Numbered from the stretch's first letter, positions 26,901 through 39,853 are shown. The stretch: DNA of 64,000 bases from Hydrogenovibrio crunogenus (GCF_004786015.1 NZ_CP032096.1:310001-374000), one strand, 5' to 3'. The notes: generated by a model from the sequence alone, not told the origin. Translations and numbers: made by a program.

Positions 26901-27990
26901 AGTGGATGGTACTGAAATTACAGCAGACTTTTTAGCTTCTCAAGAGTCAAGTAAATGGTTTGGTTTGAATGTAGCAGACGAAGCTCTTGCTTCGCATTTA
27001 GAGAGTCTGGAAAAGCAGCTTGTTGCTAAGAAAGAAGAGTTAAATGGAATTTTTGAAGAGAAGAAGAAGAAATTAACTCAAGGTGATGATCTTCAGCCAG
27101 GTGTTTCGAAAATGGTTAAGGTCTATGTAGCCGTTAAGCGTCGCATTCAACCGGGTGATAAGATGGCTGGGCGCCATGGTAACAAAGGTGTTATTTCACG
27201 TATTTGTCCCGTTGAAGATATGCCTTATGATGAAACGGGTCGACCTGTAGATATCTGTTTGAACCCGTTAGGGGTTCCTTCTCGAATGAATGTTGGGCAG
27301 ATTCTAGAAACTCACCTTGGGCTTGCTGCTGAAGGATTGGGTGCAAAAATTAATGCCATGCTTGAACAACAAGCAGATATCAAGGAACTTAAAACTTTCT
27401 TGCATAAAATCTACAATGAAACTCAAGGTCAAAAAGTTGACTTTGACTCTTTGACTGATGCAGAAATCATCGAGTTGGCTGGCAATCTTCGTAAAGGAGT
27501 TCCGATGGCCTCTCCTGTGTTTGATGGCGCATCTGAAGATGAAATTAAGGCCTTGCTAAGACTTGCGGATTTGCCAGAATCAGGTCAAATGAAGCTATAC
27601 GATGGTATCAGCGGGGAAGAGTTTGATCGTCCAGTCACAGTTGGTTATATGTATTACTTGAAGTTGAACCATTTGGTTGATGACAAAATGCATGCGCGTT
27701 CAACTGGACCTTATAGCTTAGTTACACAGCAACCATTAGGTGGTAAGGCACAATTTGGTGGTCAGCGATTTGGTGAGATGGAAGTGTGGGCTCTAGAAGC
27801 ATATGGGGCAGCATTTACATTACAAGAAATGTTGACAGTTAAATCAGATGATTTAAATGGTCGTACACGCATGTATAAAAATATTGTCGATGGTAATGAA
27901 TACATGGAACCAGGTATTCCTGAGTCATTCAGTGTATTACGTAAAGAAATTCGTGCCTTGGGTATTGATATTGAGTTGGAGCAAGAATAA
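23929..27990 (+). CDS. rpoB: DNA-directed RNA polymerase subunit beta
   Basis: 1353 aa. Forms one half of the RNA polymerase active-site cleft. The rifampicin region [21 protein letters not shown] has wild-type drug-contact residues (Q, F, D, H, R, S, L); the residue at E. coli N518 is V (residue 525 here). Other landmarks are [17 protein letters not shown]-like [12 protein letters not shown], and the C-terminal [15 protein letters not shown] second ATG follows directly (MMTYS). The stop overlaps the rpoC ATG by one base (TAATG). Confidence 0.99.
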   Translation: MMTYSLTEKKRIRKDFATRSSILEVPYLLSLQKESFKEFLQKDKKPLERDPIGLHSAFSSVFPIHGVAGTADLEYVSYTMGQPEFDVKECKQRGVTYSSPLRVKMRLVLFDKDAPAGKRPVKDVKEQEVYLGDVPLMTENGTFVINGTERVIVTQLHRSPGVIFDSDKGKSHSSGKVLFNARIIPYRGSWLDFEFDHNDCVFVRIDRRRKLPVSIIFRAMGYSSEEILDTFFEHTHISYKKDAFVMQLVPSQLKGQTAAFDIADGDKVIVKAGKKITARNIKQLQEAKVESVVIPEEYLLGKVLSSGITNEETGELVARSNEVIASDLIETMKSIKDLSFRILFIDDLENGSYISDTLNLDTTTSQLEAQIEIYRMMRPGEPPTKESSEALFNSLFFDEARYDLSSVGRMKLNRRLGRKDNEGSLVLENQDVVDVVKELLNIRNGLSTIDDIDTLGNRRIRAVGEMAENAFRVGLVRVERAVKERLNQAETDGLLPQDLINAKPVSAAIKEFFGSSQLSQFMDQVNPLSEVTHKRRVSALGPGGLTRERAGFEVRDVHPTHYGRVCPIETPEGPNIGLINTLAIYAKTNKYGFLETPYRKVIDGQVTEEVEYVSAIDEAQFVIAQASAAMDSDNKLLDELVTARHKNETILASSQDVDYMDVSPKQIVSVAASLIPFLEHDDANRALMGSNMQRQAVPTLRADKPLVGTGIEKTVAIDSGVTVIALRGGEIVSSDSARIVVRANQEEIAEGETGVDIYNLIKYQRSNQNTCINQKPIVKAGDVVSRGDVLADGPSTDLGELAIGQNMRIAFMPWNGYNFEDSILVSERVVQEDRYTTIHIEELTCLARDTKLGPEEVTSDIPNVGEAALSRLDESGIVYVGAEVKQGDILVGKVTPKGETQLTPEEKLLRAIFGEKASDVKDTSLRVSKGVEGTVIDVQVFTREGVKKDARALAIQEDELQKVRKDIDEQYKILEEDTLDRIQPMLIGQKLVDGTEITADFLASQESSKWFGLNVADEALASHLESLEKQLVAKKEELNGIFEEKKKKLTQGDDLQPGVSKMVKVYVAVKRRIQPGDKMAGRHGNKGVISRICPVEDMPYDETGRPVDICLNPLGVPSRMNVGQILETHLGLAAEGLGAKINAMLEQQADIKELKTFLHKIYNETQGQKVDFDSLTDAEIIELAGNLRKGVPMASPVFDGASEDEIKALLRLADLPESGQMKLYDGISGEEFDRPVTVGYMYYLKLNHLVDDKMHARSTGPYSLVTQQPLGGKAQFGGQRFGEMEVWALEAYGAAFTLQEMLTVKSDDLNGRTRMYKNIVDGNEYMEPGIPESFSVLRKEIRALGIDIELEQE

Positions 27991-30900
27991 TGAAAGATTT
28001 ATTAGGATTTCTAAAAAAACAAAATGTATCAAGTGACTTCGATACGATAAAAGTTACTCTTGCTTCTCCTGAAAAGATCCGTTCGTGGTCCTTTGGTGAG
28101 GTTAAAAAGCCTGAAACTATTAATTATCGTACCTTCAAGCCTGAGCGTGACGGATTGTTCTGTGCCAAGATATTTGGCCCAATCCGTGATTACGAATGTT
28201 TGTGTGGTAAATACAAGCGCTTAAAGCATCGCGGTGTTATCTGTGAGAAATGTGGTGTAGAAGTTACTCAGTCTAAAGTACGTCGTGAGCGTATGGGGCA
28301 TATCGACCTAGCTACATCTGTTGCTCATATTTGGTTTCTAAAGTCATTACCTTCAAGAATCGGTTTAATGTTAGATATGACATTGAAAGAGATTGAAGCG
28401 GTGCTTTATTTTGAAGCCTTTATGGTTGTTGACCCAGGTTTAACACCGCTTGAACCATGGCAGTTGCTAAGTGAAGAAGAATACTTAGATGCGATGGATG
28501 AATATGGTGATGAATTTGAAGCTCAAATGGGTGCTGAGGCCATCAAGAAAATGCTACAAGCGATTGATCTTGACGCAGAAGCAACACGCTTGCGCGAAGA
28601 AATGGAAGCAACCAGCTCAGAAACCAAGCAGAAGAAAATTTCTAAGCGTCTAAAATTGATTGACTCGTTTGTTCAATCAGGAAATAAGCCTGAATGGATG
28701 ATTTTAGATGTGCTTCCAGTGTTGCCGCCAGAGTTAAGACCGTTGGTGCCTTTGGATGGTGGTCGTTTTGCCACATCTGATTTGAATGATTTATACCGTC
28801 GAGTGATCAATCGTAATAATCGTTTAAAAAGATTATTAGATTTGATGGCGCCAGACATTATTGTTCGTAATGAAAAGCGTATGCTTCAAGAGTCGGTTGA
28901 TTCGATGCTTGATAACGGGCGTCGTGGAAGAGCTGTTACAGGAACAAACAAACGCCAATTAAAATCCTTAGCTGATATGATCAAAGGTAAGCAAGGTCGT
29001 TTCCGTCAGAACTTACTTGGTAAGCGTGTGGATTACTCTGGTCGTTCCGTTATTGTTGTTGGTCCATCGTTGCGATTGCACCAGTGTGGGCTGCCTAAGA
29101 AAATGGCTTTAGAGCTGTTTAAGCCTTTTATTTTCAGTAAGCTTCAAAAGCGTGGTTTGGCTACGACAATTAAAGCTGCTAAAAAGATGGTTGAACAAGG
29201 TTTGCCAGAGGTTTGGGATGTTTTGGACGAAGTCATTCGTGAGCACCCAGTTCTGTTGAACCGTGCCCCAACGCTTCATAGACTTGGGATTCAAGCATTT
29301 GAGCCTGTCTTGATTGAAGGGAAAGCAATTAACTTGCACCCATTGGTTTGTTCTGCCTTTAACGCCGACTTTGATGGTGACCAAATGGCCGTCCACGTGC
29401 CTCTTTCACTAGAAGCGCAGCTTGAAGCCAGAACCCTGATGATGTCGACTAATAACTTATTATCTCCTGCAAATGGTGATCCTATTATCGTGCCATCACA
29501 GGATGTTGTATTAGGGCTTTACTATATTACCCGTGAAAAAGTAAACGCAAAAGGGGAAGGAAAAGCATTCTCTAACTGGATGGAAGTACAGCGTGCCTTA
29601 GATGCTAAAGCGGTTCATGTACATACCAAGATTAAATTAAAGATTGAAGAAACTATTATTGATGATGCAGGTGTTGAATCTGTTAAGAAAGGTCTTGTTG
29701 ATACAACTGTAGGGCGAGCCCTTTTGTTGAGAATTCTGCCTAAAGGTCTTGGCTTTGATTTGTTAAATCTTAATTTAACAAAAAAGAATATCTCTAAAGC
29801 CTTGAACGCCTGTTATCGTCTTCTTGGGCCTAAAGAAACAGTGATTTTTGCTGACCAGCTTATGTATGCAGGGTTCAAGTGGTCTACACTTGCTGGTTTA
29901 TCTTTTTGTTCAGATGACATGCTTATTCCAGATGATAAAGCATCAATTATTGAGCGTGCTGATGATCAGGTAACAGAAATTCAGAGACAGTTTGCGCAAG
30001 GGTTAGTCACTGAAGGTGAGCGTTACAATAAAGTTGTTGATATTTGGTCTCATACTAATGAATTAGTCACAAAATCAATGATGGAAGAGCTTCAGTTTGA
30101 AACTGTTACGGATGCTGAAGGAAAAGATGTTAAGCAAACCTCTTTTAACTCGGTTTATATGATGGCTGATTCTGGTGCTCGTGGTTCTGTTGCTCAGATG
30201 CGCCAGCTAGGTGGTATGCGTGGTTTAATGGCTAAACCAGATGGTTCTATCATTGAGACTCCGATCACTGCAAACTTCCGTGAAGGGTTGAATGTACTTC
30301 AGTACTTTATCTCCACACACGGGGCTCGTAAAGGTCTGGCAGATACCGCATTGAAAACGGCAAACTCAGGTTATTTGACTCGTCGTTTAGTCGATGTTGC
30401 TCAAGATGTAGTTGTTACAGAGCCTGACTGCGGAACTGAAGCTAGTATTACAATGGCACCACATGTTGAAGGTGGTGAAGTTGTAGAGGAACTTAAAGAG
30501 CGAATTCTAGGCCGTGTTGTTGCAGAAGATGTCGCTGGTCTAGATGGCGAAATTATTGTAGAAAAGGGTACATTACTTGATGAGCGTTTAGTAAACCTAA
30601 TCGATGAATCTGGTGTTGATGCCGTTAAAGTACATTCTCCAATTACCTGTGAAACGAAGTTTGGTATTTGTCAGAAGTGTTATGGTCGTGATTTGGCACG
30701 AGGCCATATGGTGAATCTGGGTGAAGCAGTTGGGGTTATGGCTGCACAATCAATCGGTGAGCCAGGTACACAGTTAACCATGCGTACATTCCATATCGGT
30801 GGTACGGCATCTGCTTCAACGGCGCAAAGTCAGGTTGAAGTGAAGCATGAAGGTAAAGTTAAATTTGATAACTTAAAAACCATTAAAAACACTGAAAATC

Positions 30901-32216
30901 AGGTTGTGGTGACTTCACGTTCAGGGGAAATTTCTATCCTAGATAGTTTAGGGAGAGAGAAAGAAAGGTATAAGATTCCTTATGGTTCGATGCTGAATGT
31001 TAAAGACGGCATTGATGTGACTTCTGGTAATGTACTAGCAACATGGGATGCGCATACACATCCGATTATCACTGAAGCTGAAGGGATTATTCAATTTGGT
31101 AATTTTGAAGGTGCTGTAGAAGAACATGTAGATGAACTGACAGGGTTGACGACTCACGTTGTTAAAAGCTCTAAAGAGCGTTCTTCAGCGACTAAAGAGT
31201 TAAGACCTTATATCCAGTTGGTGGATGATAAAGGTGAAGTTGTACCATTCCCTGGAACACAAACACCAGCAATGTATTACCTACCGGAAAACTCGGTGGT
31301 CGTCGTTAACCAGTCTGATAAGGTTGGTGCAGGTGATATTTTGGCAAGAATTCCTCAGGAATCTTCAAAAACTAAAGATATTACTGGGGGGCTTCCTCGA
31401 GTGGCAGACTTGTTTGAAGCTAGAGTGCCGAAAGAGCCAGCAATCATGGCAGAGGTATCTGGTGTGGTTGGTTTTGGTAAAGAAACTAAAGGTAAACAAC
31501 GTTTAGTGATTACTCAGGACAGCGGAGAGCAACACGAAACGTTGATTCCAAAATGGCGTTCAGTTGATGTGTTTGAAGGTGAGCGCGTCGAGAAAGGGGA
31601 TATTGTTGTTGATGGTAACCCTAATCCACATGATATTTTGAGACTATTGGGTGTTGAGAGGCTTACTAAATATATTGTTGATGAAGTTCAGGATGTATAT
31701 CGTTTACAAGGTGTAAGAATTAACGATAAACATATTGAAACGGTAGTCCGTCAGATGTTAAGAAAAGTTGAAGTTCGCTCAACTGGTGATACAAGCTTGA
31801 TCAAAGGTGAACAGGCTGAGTTTGCAAGAGTGCTTGAGATGAATGAAAAAGTTTCTGATGAAGGCTCTGTAGAAGCTTCTTACCAAAGAGTGTTACTGGG
31901 GATTACTAAGGCTTCGTTAGCCACAGAATCCTTTATTTCCGCTGCGTCTTTCCAGGAAACAACTCGTGTATTAACGGAAGCTGCTGTAAGTGGAAAAGAA
32001 GATAAACTGGTCGGGTTGAAAGAAAACGTTATTGTAGGTCGTTTGATTCCAGCCGGAACAGGGTTCGCTTATCATAAGGCTCGCAAGGAAGCGAGTGAAA
32101 AAACTCAACGTGAGTTAGCGGCGTTTATGAACACGGATGATGAAAGCGCTGTTCAAGAAGAAGTAGTTGAAGAAACTATTTCTATAACAGAGAGTGTCGA
32201 GCAAACAACTGAATGA
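27990..32216 (+). CDS. rpoC: DNA-directed RNA polymerase subunit beta'
   Basis: 1408 aa. The N-terminal zinc site CLCGKYKR...CEKCG is near residues 70-90; the catalytic [12 protein letters not shown], whose three Asp hold Mg2+, is near 460; the bridge helix and trigger loop lie around [14 protein letters not shown] and [11 protein letters not shown]-like segments; a second zinc cluster includes [12 protein letters not shown]. The acidic C-terminal tail (about 35 residues rich in E, S, T) is slightly extended. Translationally coupled to rpoB. Confidence 0.99.
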   Translation: MKDLLGFLKKQNVSSDFDTIKVTLASPEKIRSWSFGEVKKPETINYRTFKPERDGLFCAKIFGPIRDYECLCGKYKRLKHRGVICEKCGVEVTQSKVRRERMGHIDLATSVAHIWFLKSLPSRIGLMLDMTLKEIEAVLYFEAFMVVDPGLTPLEPWQLLSEEEYLDAMDEYGDEFEAQMGAEAIKKMLQAIDLDAEATRLREEMEATSSETKQKKISKRLKLIDSFVQSGNKPEWMILDVLPVLPPELRPLVPLDGGRFATSDLNDLYRRVINRNNRLKRLLDLMAPDIIVRNEKRMLQESVDSMLDNGRRGRAVTGTNKRQLKSLADMIKGKQGRFRQNLLGKRVDYSGRSVIVVGPSLRLHQCGLPKKMALELFKPFIFSKLQKRGLATTIKAAKKMVEQGLPEVWDVLDEVIREHPVLLNRAPTLHRLGIQAFEPVLIEGKAINLHPLVCSAFNADFDGDQMAVHVPLSLEAQLEARTLMMSTNNLLSPANGDPIIVPSQDVVLGLYYITREKVNAKGEGKAFSNWMEVQRALDAKAVHVHTKIKLKIEETIIDDAGVESVKKGLVDTTVGRALLLRILPKGLGFDLLNLNLTKKNISKALNACYRLLGPKETVIFADQLMYAGFKWSTLAGLSFCSDDMLIPDDKASIIERADDQVTEIQRQFAQGLVTEGERYNKVVDIWSHTNELVTKSMMEELQFETVTDAEGKDVKQTSFNSVYMMADSGARGSVAQMRQLGGMRGLMAKPDGSIIETPITANFREGLNVLQYFISTHGARKGLADTALKTANSGYLTRRLVDVAQDVVVTEPDCGTEASITMAPHVEGGEVVEELKERILGRVVAEDVAGLDGEIIVEKGTLLDERLVNLIDESGVDAVKVHSPITCETKFGICQKCYGRDLARGHMVNLGEAVGVMAAQSIGEPGTQLTMRTFHIGGTASASTAQSQVEVKHEGKVKFDNLKTIKNTENQVVVTSRSGEISILDSLGREKERYKIPYGSMLNVKDGIDVTSGNVLATWDAHTHPIITEAEGIIQFGNFEGAVEEHVDELTGLTTHVVKSSKERSSATKELRPYIQLVDDKGEVVPFPGTQTPAMYYLPENSVVVVNQSDKVGAGDILARIPQESSKTKDITGGLPRVADLFEARVPKEPAIMAEVSGVVGFGKETKGKQRLVITQDSGEQHETLIPKWRSVDVFEGERVEKGDIVVDGNPNPHDILRLLGVERLTKYIVDEVQDVYRLQGVRINDKHIETVVRQMLRKVEVRSTGDTSLIKGEQAEFARVLEMNEKVSDEGSVEASYQRVLLGITKASLATESFISAASFQETTRVLTEAAVSGKEDKLVGLKENVIVGRLIPAGTGFAYHKARKEASEKTQRELAAFMNTDDESAVQEEVVEETISITESVEQTTE

Positions 32217-32244
32217 TTCATTGAATAAATTCATAAACTTATGC

Positions 32245-32315
32245 TTGACAATGTGTTTGGGGATCACTAAAATTCCTCAACCTTACTCATGGGCTTTTTT
32301 AGCCCATGGATTTTT
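32245..32315 (+). promoter_or_regulatory. str operon promoter and promoter-proximal hairpin
   Basis: Consensus TTGACA (32245-32250), 17-bp spacer and TAAAAT (32268-32273) form a strong promoter. About 8 nt after the expected start lies a perfect hairpin CATGGGCT / AGCCCATG (32288-32308) followed by GATTTTTAG. As it is downstream of the promoter, it can attenuate both rpoC readthrough and new str transcripts. Confidence 0.8.
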
Positions 32316-32354
32316 AGTAATTAAGATTTAGATCTTAAGATGGAGTGAGAATTA

Positions 32355-32729
32355 ATGGCTACTATTAACCAGTTGGTGCGTAAGCCGCGTAAAGATAAGA
32401 TGAAAAAGTCAAATGTACCTGCGCTAGAGGCTTGTCCTCAACGTCGTGGAGTATGTACGCGTGTTTATACAACAACCCCTAAAAAGCCTAACTCTGCCCT
32501 ACGTAAAGTTGCACGTGTACGCTTAACTAACGGATATGAAGTTTCTAGTTATATCGGTGGTGAAGGTCACAACTTGCAAGAACACTCCGTGATTTTAATT
32601 CGCGGTGGTCGTGTAAAAGATTTACCTGGTGTACGTTATCATACAGTTCGTGGTTCTCTGGATTGCGCAGGTGTAGATGGTCGTAAACAAGGTCGTTCTA
32701 AGTACGGTGCGAAGCGTCCTAAGGGGTAA
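32355..32729 (+). CDS. rpsL: 30S ribosomal protein S12
   Basis: 124 aa, decoding-site protein. The lysines of [17 protein letters not shown] and of [13 protein letters not shown] that are altered in streptomycin-resistant mutants are wild type. First gene of the str operon; TGGAGTGAG precedes the ATG. Confidence 0.99.
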   Translation: MATINQLVRKPRKDKMKKSNVPALEACPQRRGVCTRVYTTTPKKPNSALRKVARVRLTNGYEVSSYIGGEGHNLQEHSVILIRGGRVKDLPGVRYHTVRGSLDCAGVDGRKQGRSKYGAKRPKG

Positions 32730-32787
32730 TAATTCCTTAACATACGTTTTGCAATAATTAGTGTAAATTTATACCGGAAGAGTAAGA

Positions 32788-33261
32788 ATGGCAAGAAGAA
32801 GAGAAATACCTAAAAGACAAGTTTTACCAGATCCAAAGTTTGGTGATACAACATTAACAAAGTTTGTAAACATGATTATGGTCAGTGGTAAAAAAGCTGT
32901 CGCTGAAAAAATTGTCTATGATGCATTAGATGTTGTTGTAGATAGAAAAAAAGGCGGCGAGCATGCAGTGCTACTGAGAGAAGCTTTGGAAAATGTTGGC
33001 CCGATGGTAGAGGTTAAATCTCGCCGTGTGGGTGGTGCAACTTACCAAGTACCAGTTGAAGTGCGTTCAGAGCGTAAGACAGCTCTAGCGATGAGATGGA
33101 TTGTAGAAGCTGCTCGTAAGCGTAGTGAGAAAGGCATGATGTTGCGCTTAGCTGGTGAATTATCAGATGCTCTCGAAAATCGCGGTTCTGCGATTAAGAA
33201 GAAAGAAGATACTCATCGAATGGCGGAAGCGAACAAAGCGTTTTCACATTTCCGTTGGTAA
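32788..33261 (+). CDS. rpsG: 30S ribosomal protein S7
   Basis: 157 aa, assembly-initiator protein for the 30S head. [19 protein letters not shown] and [18 protein letters not shown] at the N terminus, [15 protein letters not shown] and the helical C terminus are typical. S7 is the translational repressor of the str operon in E. coli and binds the rpsL-rpsG gap, which is 58 bases here. Confidence 0.98.
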   Translation: MARRREIPKRQVLPDPKFGDTTLTKFVNMIMVSGKKAVAEKIVYDALDVVVDRKKGGEHAVLLREALENVGPMVEVKSRRVGGATYQVPVEVRSERKTALAMRWIVEAARKRSEKGMMLRLAGELSDALENRGSAIKKKEDTHRMAEANKAFSHFRW

Positions 33262-33322
33262 TCTAAATTGGGCCCGGTTAGGGCCTTTATTATTTTAGAA
33301 TTAAATTAAAAGGTTAATTAAC

Positions 33323-35425
33323 GTGGCACGTAAGACCCCAATTGAAAGATATCGTAATATCGGTATCATGGCCCACATTGATGCGGGTAAAACCACAACA
33401 ACAGAGCGTATTTTGTTCTACACAGGTGTTTCTCACAAAATTGGTGAGGTGCATGATGGTGGTGCAACCATGGACTGGATGGAGCAAGAGCAAGAGCGTG
33501 GTATTACAATTACTTCTGCAGCAACGACTACTCACTGGAGCGGGATGGCGCAGCAGTTTCCTGAGCATCGTATTAACATTATCGATACTCCAGGGCACGT
33601 TGACTTTACGATTGAAGTAGAGCGTTCATTGCGTGTTCTTGATGGTGCTGTAACGTGTTTTTGTTCAGTAAGTGGTGTTGAGCCTCAGTCTGAAACAGTC
33701 TGGCGTCAAGCGGATAAGTATGGCGTGCCACGTATGGGCTTTGTTAATAAAATGGACCGTGCTGGAGCGAACTTTTTAAACGTAAATCAAATGGTTATTG
33801 ATCGTTTGGGTGCGTTGCCGGTTCCTATGCAGTTGCCTATTGGTGCAGAAGAAACTTTCCGTGGTGTAGTTGATCTTGTCAAAATGAAAGCAATTTACTG
33901 GGAAGAAGAAAACATGGGGATGAAATATACCTATGAAGATATCCCAGAAGATATGGTTGAGTTGTGTCAAGAATGGCGCGAAAAGATGGTTGAGTCTGCA
34001 GCAGAAGCTAATGAAGAATTAATGGATAAGTACTTGGAAGAAGGTGATCTTTCTGAAGAGGAAATTAAAGCCGGTATTCGTCAGCGTTGTATTGATGTTG
34101 AAATTGTTCCAATGTTCTGTGGTTCTGCCTTTAAAAATAAAGGTGTTCAAGCATTATTGGATGCGGTTATTGAGTATATGCCTGCACCATCTGATGTTCC
34201 TGCGATACAGGGTGAATTAGAAGATGGTACAAAAGCTGAACGTCATTCAACAGATGATGAGCCTTTTGCAGCATTGGCATTTAAGGTTATGACGGACCCT
34301 TATGTTGGGACGCTAACTTTCTTCCGTGTTTATTCAGGTGTGTTGACGGCAGGTAGTCCAGTTTACAATTCAGTGAAGAGTAAGCGTGAGCGTGTAGGAC
34401 GTATTCTGCAGATGCACTCTAACTCTCGTGAAGAGATTAAAGAAGTTCGTGCAGGTGAAATTGCTTGTGCCGTTGGTCTAAAAGATACGACTACAGGTGA
34501 TACGTTGTGTGATCCAGATAATAAAATTATCTTGGAGCGTATGGAATTTCCGGATCCAGTAATCTCGATCGCGATTGAGCCTAAAACAAAAGCGGACCAA
34601 GAAAAAATGGGGATTGCTCTTCAGAAGTTGGCTGCGGAAGATCCTTCTTTCCGAGTTAAAACAGACGAAGAAACCAATCAAACCATTATTTCAGGTATGG
34701 GTGAGCTTCACTTGGACATCATTGTTGATCGTATGAAGCGTGAGTTCAATGTGGAAGCGAATATTGGTGCTCCACAAGTTTCATACCGTGAAACCATTAA
34801 GAAGCCAGTAGAAGCGGATGGGAAGTTTGTTCGTCAGTCCGGTGGTCGTGGTCAGTATGGTCATGTTGTATTTAAAATCTCTCCTCGTGAAGCTGGGTCA
34901 GGTTTTGAGTTTATCAACAGTATTGTTGGTGGTGCTGTACCTCGTGAGTATATTGGTGCTGTTGAGAAAGGTGCACAGCAACAATTAGAAAATGGTGTTA
35001 TTGCTGGCTTCCCTATGGTTGATGTTTCTGTTGAGTTAATTGATGGTTCTTACCATGATGTGGACTCTAACGAAATGGCTTTCAGTGTTGCAGCTGGTAT
35101 GGGTATTAAAAATGGTGTTACCCAAGCAAATCCAGTAATTCTTGAGCCGGTTATGGCGGTTGAAGTGACAACTCCTGAAGAATATATGGGAGATATTATC
35201 GGTGACTTGAATAGACGTCGTGGGATGGTTTCAAGTATGGATGATATTGCTTCTGGTAAATCAATTAAAGCAGAAGTGCCACTTTCTGAAATGTTTGGGT
35301 ATTCCAACCAGATGCGTTCTTTAACTCAAGGTCGTGCAAACTATAGTATGACATTCTTGAAATATAATGATGCGCCTTCTAATATCCAAGAAGAGATTAT
35401 TGCTAAAGCCCAGAAGGGTGAATAA
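33323..35425 (+). CDS. fusA: Elongation factor G
   Basis: 700 aa. GTPase that drives translocation. P-loop [19 protein letters not shown], switch [19 protein letters not shown], then domains II-V including [10 protein letters not shown] and the C-terminal [17 protein letters not shown] start at 33323, preceded by AAAAGG; the family begins [15 protein letters not shown]. tufA follows after 33 bases. Confidence 0.98.
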   Translation: MARKTPIERYRNIGIMAHIDAGKTTTTERILFYTGVSHKIGEVHDGGATMDWMEQEQERGITITSAATTTHWSGMAQQFPEHRINIIDTPGHVDFTIEVERSLRVLDGAVTCFCSVSGVEPQSETVWRQADKYGVPRMGFVNKMDRAGANFLNVNQMVIDRLGALPVPMQLPIGAEETFRGVVDLVKMKAIYWEEENMGMKYTYEDIPEDMVELCQEWREKMVESAAEANEELMDKYLEEGDLSEEEIKAGIRQRCIDVEIVPMFCGSAFKNKGVQALLDAVIEYMPAPSDVPAIQGELEDGTKAERHSTDDEPFAALAFKVMTDPYVGTLTFFRVYSGVLTAGSPVYNSVKSKRERVGRILQMHSNSREEIKEVRAGEIACAVGLKDTTTGDTLCDPDNKIILERMEFPDPVISIAIEPKTKADQEKMGIALQKLAAEDPSFRVKTDEETNQTIISGMGELHLDIIVDRMKREFNVEANIGAPQVSYRETIKKPVEADGKFVRQSGGRGQYGHVVFKISPREAGSGFEFINSIVGGAVPREYIGAVEKGAQQQLENGVIAGFPMVDVSVELIDGSYHDVDSNEMAFSVAAGMGIKNGVTQANPVILEPVMAVEVTTPEEYMGDIIGDLNRRRGMVSSMDDIASGKSIKAEVPLSEMFGYSNQMRSLTQGRANYSMTFLKYNDAPSNIQEEIIAKAQKGE

Positions 35426-35458
35426 TTTAAAATTTAAAGTTTAATTAGGATTTTTAAA

Positions 35459-36649
35459 ATGGCAAAAGAAAAGTTTGAACGTAGTAAGCCGCACGTAAAC
35501 GTTGGTACGATTGGTCACGTTGACCATGGTAAAACAACTCTTACAGCGGCTCTAACAATTGTACAAGGTAAAAAATTCGGTGGCGAAGCAAAAGACTACG
35601 CTAACATCGATAACGCACCGGAAGAGCGTGAGCGTGGTATTACTATCTCAACAGCACACGTTGAGTATGAGTCAGAAACACGTCACTATGCTCACGTAGA
35701 CTGCCCAGGTCACGCCGACTATGTAAAAAACATGATCACAGGTGCGGCACAGATGGACGGTGCAATCCTAGTATGTTCAGCAGCAGATGGCCCAATGCCA
35801 CAAACGCGTGAGCACATTCTTCTATCTCGTCAGGTAGGTGTGCCATACATCGTTGTTTACCTAAACAAAGCTGACATGGTTGATGATGAAGAATTGCTAG
35901 AGCTAGTAGAAATGGAAGTTCGTGAACTTCTAGATACTTATGATTTCCCAGGTGATGATACACCGGTAATCATGGGGTCAGCTCTTAAAGCTATCGAAGG
36001 TGATCAATCAGAAATTGGTGAGCCATCAATCGGTCGTTTGGTAGATGCATTGGATACATACATCCCAGAACCAACACGTCAAACAGATAAACCATTCCTA
36101 ATGCCTGTAGAAGATATCTTCTCAATCCAAGGTCGTGGAACGGTTGCAACAGGTCGTGTTGAAACAGGTGTTGTAAAAGTTGGTGAAGAAATCGAAATCG
36201 TCGGTATCCGTCCAACAACAACTACAACTGTAACAGGTGTTGAAATGTTCCGTAAGCTGCTTGACCAAGGTGAAGCAGGGGATAACGTAGGTATCCTATT
36301 GCGTGGTACTAAGCGTGAAGATATCGAACGTGGTCAAGTACTTGCTCATAAGGGTACAGTAACACCACATACTAAGTTCGAAGCAGAAGTGTATGTACTA
36401 TCAAAAGATGAAGGTGGTCGTCATACACCATTCTTCCAAGGATATCGTCCACAGTTCTACTTCCGTACAACAGATGTAACAGGTGCATGTGAACTACCAG
36501 CAGGAACAGAAATGGTTATGCCTGGTGATAACGTGCAAATGACTGTAGAGTTAATCAACCCGATCGCGATGAACGAAGGTTTACGTTTCGCGATTCGTGA
36601 AGGTGGACGTACAGTTGGTGCGGGTGTTGTTGCTAAAATTATTGATTAA
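35459..36649 (+). CDS. tufA: Elongation factor Tu (copy 2)
   Basis: 396 aa, same protein as tufB at 19135-20325. Third-position choices match throughout as far as I compared, and the shared sequence stops at the ATG and at the TAA. This pattern implies ongoing gene conversion between the two loci 16 kb apart. It lies at the end of the str operon directly downstream of fusA, with TTAGGATTT upstream. Confidence 0.98.
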   Translation: MAKEKFERSKPHVNVGTIGHVDHGKTTLTAALTIVQGKKFGGEAKDYANIDNAPEERERGITISTAHVEYESETRHYAHVDCPGHADYVKNMITGAAQMDGAILVCSAADGPMPQTREHILLSRQVGVPYIVVYLNKADMVDDEELLELVEMEVRELLDTYDFPGDDTPVIMGSALKAIEGDQSEIGEPSIGRLVDALDTYIPEPTRQTDKPFLMPVEDIFSIQGRGTVATGRVETGVVKVGEEIEIVGIRPTTTTTVTGVEMFRKLLDQGEAGDNVGILLRGTKREDIERGQVLAHKGTVTPHTKFEAEVYVLSKDEGGRHTPFFQGYRPQFYFRTTDVTGACELPAGTEMVMPGDNVQMTVELINPIAMNEGLRFAIREGGRTVGAGVVAKIID

Positions 36650-36679
36650 ATAATGTTTAGAAAACAATAAATTAAATGC

Positions 36680-36760
36680 TTGAAAGTATTTTGATTTATT
36701 GTTACAATCCGCAACCTTAGTGAGCAGTGGCTATATTCATGTCACTGCTTTTCTTTTTTT
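36680..36760 (+). promoter_or_regulatory. S10 operon promoter and promoter-proximal hairpin
   Basis: TTGAAA (36680-36685), 17-bp spacer, TACAAT (36703-36708). Eight nt after the expected start, AGCAGTG (36723-36729) pairs with CACTGCT (36743-36749), followed by TTTCTTTTTTT. The layout matches that upstream of rpsL and rplN. In E. coli the S10 leader is controlled by L4; whether this shorter leader does the same is open. Confidence 0.75.
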
Positions 36761-36782
36761 GTAATATGAGAAAAAGATTATT

Positions 36783-37094
36783 ATGGCGACTCAAAATATT
36801 CGTATTCGCTTGAAGGCTTTCGATCATCGTTTGATTGATCAGTCTGCTCGTGAAATTACGGAAACAGCTAAAAGAACAGGCGCTCAGGTTAAGGGCCCTA
36901 TTCCAATGCCTACCCGTAAAGAGCGTTTTACAGTGTTGGTTTCACCGCATGTTAACAAAGATGCGCGTGACCAGTATGAAATTCGTACACATAAGCGTTT
37001 GTTGGATATCGTTGATCCGACAGATAAAACAGTTGATGCATTGATGAAGTTAGATCTTGCAGCAGGTGTGGATGTACAGTTAGAGCTAAGATAA
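36783..37094 (+). CDS. rpsJ: 30S ribosomal protein S10 (NusE)
   Basis: 103 aa. [20 protein letters not shown] at the N terminus and [15 protein letters not shown] in the exposed loop. It is part of the 30S head and, as NusE, joins NusB/NusG in antitermination. First gene of the S10 operon. Confidence 0.98.
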   Translation: MATQNIRIRLKAFDHRLIDQSAREITETAKRTGAQVKGPIPMPTRKERFTVLVSPHVNKDARDQYEIRTHKRLLDIVDPTDKTVDALMKLDLAAGVDVQLELR

Positions 37095-37156
37095 TTAGCT
37101 TGGTTGTTAACCATCAATCGAAATGGTTAATGTAGAAATAATAATGAGGTAACGAT

Positions 37157-37795
37157 ATGGGTATTGGTGTCATTGGTACCAAAGTTGGTATGACTCGTGT
37201 ATTTAACGAGGATGGTGTATCGACTCCTGTGACGGTGGTGGAGGTTTCACCAAACCGCATAACACAAATCAAAAATAATGAAACTGATGGTTATGATGCC
37301 ATTCAGGTTACTTTCGGTTCAAAGCACGCTGGTCGTGTTTCAAAGCCTGAAGCTGGTCATTATGCAAAAGCTGGTGTAGAAGCTGGTCAAGGTTTGTGGG
37401 AGTTTAGATTAGATGATGTTTCAGAAGCAGAAGGTTTAGAGCCTGGTTCTGAAATTACAGTCGAAAAATTTAATGATGTTGCAGTAGTTGATGTGTCTGG
37501 CACAACTAAAGGTAAAGGTTTTCAAGGTGGTGTCAAAAGACATAACTTTAAAATGCAAGATGCAACTCATGGTAACTCTATTTCTCACCGTGCACCTGGT
37601 TCAATTGGTCAAAACCAAACTCCTGGAAGAGTATTCAAGGGGAAAAAGATGGCCGGTCATATGGGGAATGTAAAACAAACAACGCTTAATCTTGAGTTGG
37701 TTAAGGTTGATGTTGAAAATTCATTACTGTTGATCAAAGGTGCTTTGCCTGGCGCAAAAGGTAGTACCGTTATTGTTCGCAAGGCAATTAAATAA
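37157..37795 (+). CDS. rplC: 50S ribosomal protein L3
   Basis: 212 aa, early assembly protein near the peptidyl transferase centre. [15 protein letters not shown] at the start and the central [10 protein letters not shown]...[33 protein letters not shown] loop region, here cited in parts, contain the glutamine methylated by PrmB in E. coli. Strong AGGT before the ATG. Confidence 0.97.
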   Translation: MGIGVIGTKVGMTRVFNEDGVSTPVTVVEVSPNRITQIKNNETDGYDAIQVTFGSKHAGRVSKPEAGHYAKAGVEAGQGLWEFRLDDVSEAEGLEPGSEITVEKFNDVAVVDVSGTTKGKGFQGGVKRHNFKMQDATHGNSISHRAPGSIGQNQTPGRVFKGKKMAGHMGNVKQTTLNLELVKVDVENSLLLIKGALPGAKGSTVIVRKAIK

Positions 37796-37805
37796 GGTGG
37801 GCGTG

Positions 37806-38426
37806 ATGGATTTAAAATTAATTGAATTAGCAAGTGGAAAAGAAGCGGGATCAGTTAAGGTTTCAGAAGCCATTTTTGGTGCTGAATTTAACGAAGCCCT
37901 TGTTCATCAAGTTGTTAACGCTTATCTAGCTGGTGCACGTTCTGGTACGAAAGGTCAGAAAAATCGTTCAGCAGTAAGAGGTGGTGGTGCAAAACCATGG
38001 GCTCAGAAAGGTTCAGGTCGTGCGCGTGCGGGTACCAGTCGTGGTCCAATCTGGATTGGTGGTGGGCGTGCATTCCCAGGCCATAACCGTGACTTTTCTC
38101 AGAAAGTGAATAAAAAAATGTACCGTGGTGCGATGAAAGCGATTTTTTCAGAGTTAGCACGTACAGAAAGATTAGTAGTCGTTGATGACTTTAAAATAGA
38201 AGCACCTAAGACGAAAGACTTTGTGGCTAAATTGAATACTTTGAACCTGAAAGATGCTTTAGTTATTACAGAAGGTTTTGATGAGTATTTATATTTGTCA
38301 GCACGCAATTTATATCATGCAGATGTGTGTGATGTTGCCTCAATTGATCCGGTCAGTTTAGTAGGTTTTAAGTCGATTGTAGTAACGCAAGGTGCGATTA
38401 AGCAACTTGAGGAGAAGCTAGCATGA
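37806..38426 (+). CDS. rplD: 50S ribosomal protein L4
   Basis: 206 aa, lines the peptide exit tunnel and, in E. coli, represses the S10 operon. The internal loop has [19 protein letters not shown] and [14 protein letters not shown]. Start at the ATG 37806 ([11 protein letters not shown]); the frame is open further upstream inside rplC but that extension is not real. It ends overlapping rplW by four bases (ATGA). Confidence 0.97.
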   Translation: MDLKLIELASGKEAGSVKVSEAIFGAEFNEALVHQVVNAYLAGARSGTKGQKNRSAVRGGGAKPWAQKGSGRARAGTSRGPIWIGGGRAFPGHNRDFSQKVNKKMYRGAMKAIFSELARTERLVVVDDFKIEAPKTKDFVAKLNTLNLKDALVITEGFDEYLYLSARNLYHADVCDVASIDPVSLVGFKSIVVTQGAIKQLEEKLA

Positions 38427-38719
38427 GTAAAGAACGTTTACTAAAAGTATTATTGGCTCCTCATGTCTCAGAAAAATCAGCTTTGATGGCGGATGCTTCT
38501 GAGCAGTATATTTTCAAGGTTGTGCCTAATGCAACAAAGCCTGAAGTTAAACAAGCGGTTGAATCATTGTTTGATGTAAAGGTTCAATCTGTAAACATGA
38601 TCAATATTAAAGGCAAAACAAAAGTCTTTAAAGGTCGAGTAGGTAAGCGTAATGGTTTGAGAAAAGCTATTGTACGTTTAGCTCCTGGGCAAGAGATTGA
38701 TTTTGTTGGTGCTGAATAA
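38423..38719 (+). CDS. rplW: 50S ribosomal protein L23
   Basis: 98 aa, at the tunnel exit where SRP and trigger factor dock. [13 protein letters not shown] near the N terminus and [19 protein letters not shown] in the loop. Coupled to rplD by a four-base overlap. Confidence 0.97.
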
Positions 38720-38730
38720 GAGGGTTTGTC

Positions 38731-39558
38731 ATGGCTATAATTAAAAAATCAAAACCTACATCACCAGGTCGTCGTTTTGTCGTAAGTGTTGTTGAACCAG
38801 ATTTGCATAAAGGCAAACCTTTTTCAGCATTGCTAGAAAAGAAATCTAAATCTGGTGGTCGTAACTCTAATGGTCGCATTACAGTAAGACACCAAGGTGG
38901 TGGTCACAAGCAACATTATCGTCAAATTGATTTCAAAAGAAACAAAGATGGTGTCGCTGCGGTTGTAGAGCGCTTAGAATATGATCCAAACAGAACAGCA
39001 CACATCGCGCTGTTGAAATATGCGGATGGTGAAAGACGTTATATTCTTGCACCAAGACATGTTAAAGCAGGTGATCCTGTTGAGTCTGGTGAGCATGTTT
39101 CTATTAAGGCTGGAAATGCCTTGCCGTTAAGAAATATTCCAGTTGGTACTGTCGTACACGCATTAGAAATGAGACCAGGTAAAGGTGCTCAAATCGCTCG
39201 AAGTGCTGGTGCTTATGCTCAAATTGCTGGGCGTGATGGTGCTTATGTTTTAGTTAAACTGCGTTCAGGTGAGATGAGAAAAATCTTAGCTGATTGTCGT
39301 GCAACTATCGGTGAAGTTGGAAACCAAGAACATTCACTTAGAAAGCTTGGGAAAGCTGGTGCTAAGCGTTGGAAAGGTGTTCGTCCAACTGTACGTGGTG
39401 TTGCAATGAACCCGGTTGATCACCCTCATGGTGGTGGTGAAGGTCGTACTTCAGGTGGTCGTAACCCAGTTACACCATGGGGTGTTCCGACCAAAGGTAA
39501 GAAGACACGTAGTAATAAACGTACTGACAGAATGATCGTACGTCGTAGAAATAAATAA
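38731..39558 (+). CDS. rplB: 50S ribosomal protein L2
   Basis: 275 aa, essential for subunit joining and peptidyl transfer. The C-terminal signature [20 protein letters not shown] with its functional His is intact, as is the N-terminal [20 protein letters not shown]. Shine-Dalgarno AAGAGGG ten bases before the ATG. Confidence 0.98.
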
Positions 39559-39569
39559 GGAAGGACCCT

Positions 39570-39842
39570 ATGCCACGTTCAGTTAAAAAAGGACCTTTTG
39601 TAGATCATCACCTTGTAAAAAAGGTGATGGAGGCACAAGAATCTGGTAATAAACGTCCAATAAAAACATGGTCAAGAAGATCTATGATTCTTCCTGATAT
39701 GATTGGTTTGACGATTGCAGTTCACAACGGTAAAGAGCATATTCCTGTCTATGTTTCAGAAAACATGGTCGGACATAAGCTTGGTGAGTTTTCAATGACC
39801 CGTACATATCGCGGTCATGCAGCTGATAAAAAATCTAAATAA
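39570..39842 (+). CDS. rpsS: 30S ribosomal protein S19
   Basis: 90 aa. [19 protein letters not shown] and the C-terminal [15 protein letters not shown] are the S19 signature, in the head of the small subunit next to S13. Spaced 11 bases from rplB. Confidence 0.98.
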   Translation: MPRSVKKGPFVDHHLVKKVMEAQESGNKRPIKTWSRRSMILPDMIGLTIAVHNGKEHIPVYVSENMVGHKLGEFSMTRTYRGHAADKKSK

Positions 39843-39853
39843 GGAGAGATAAC

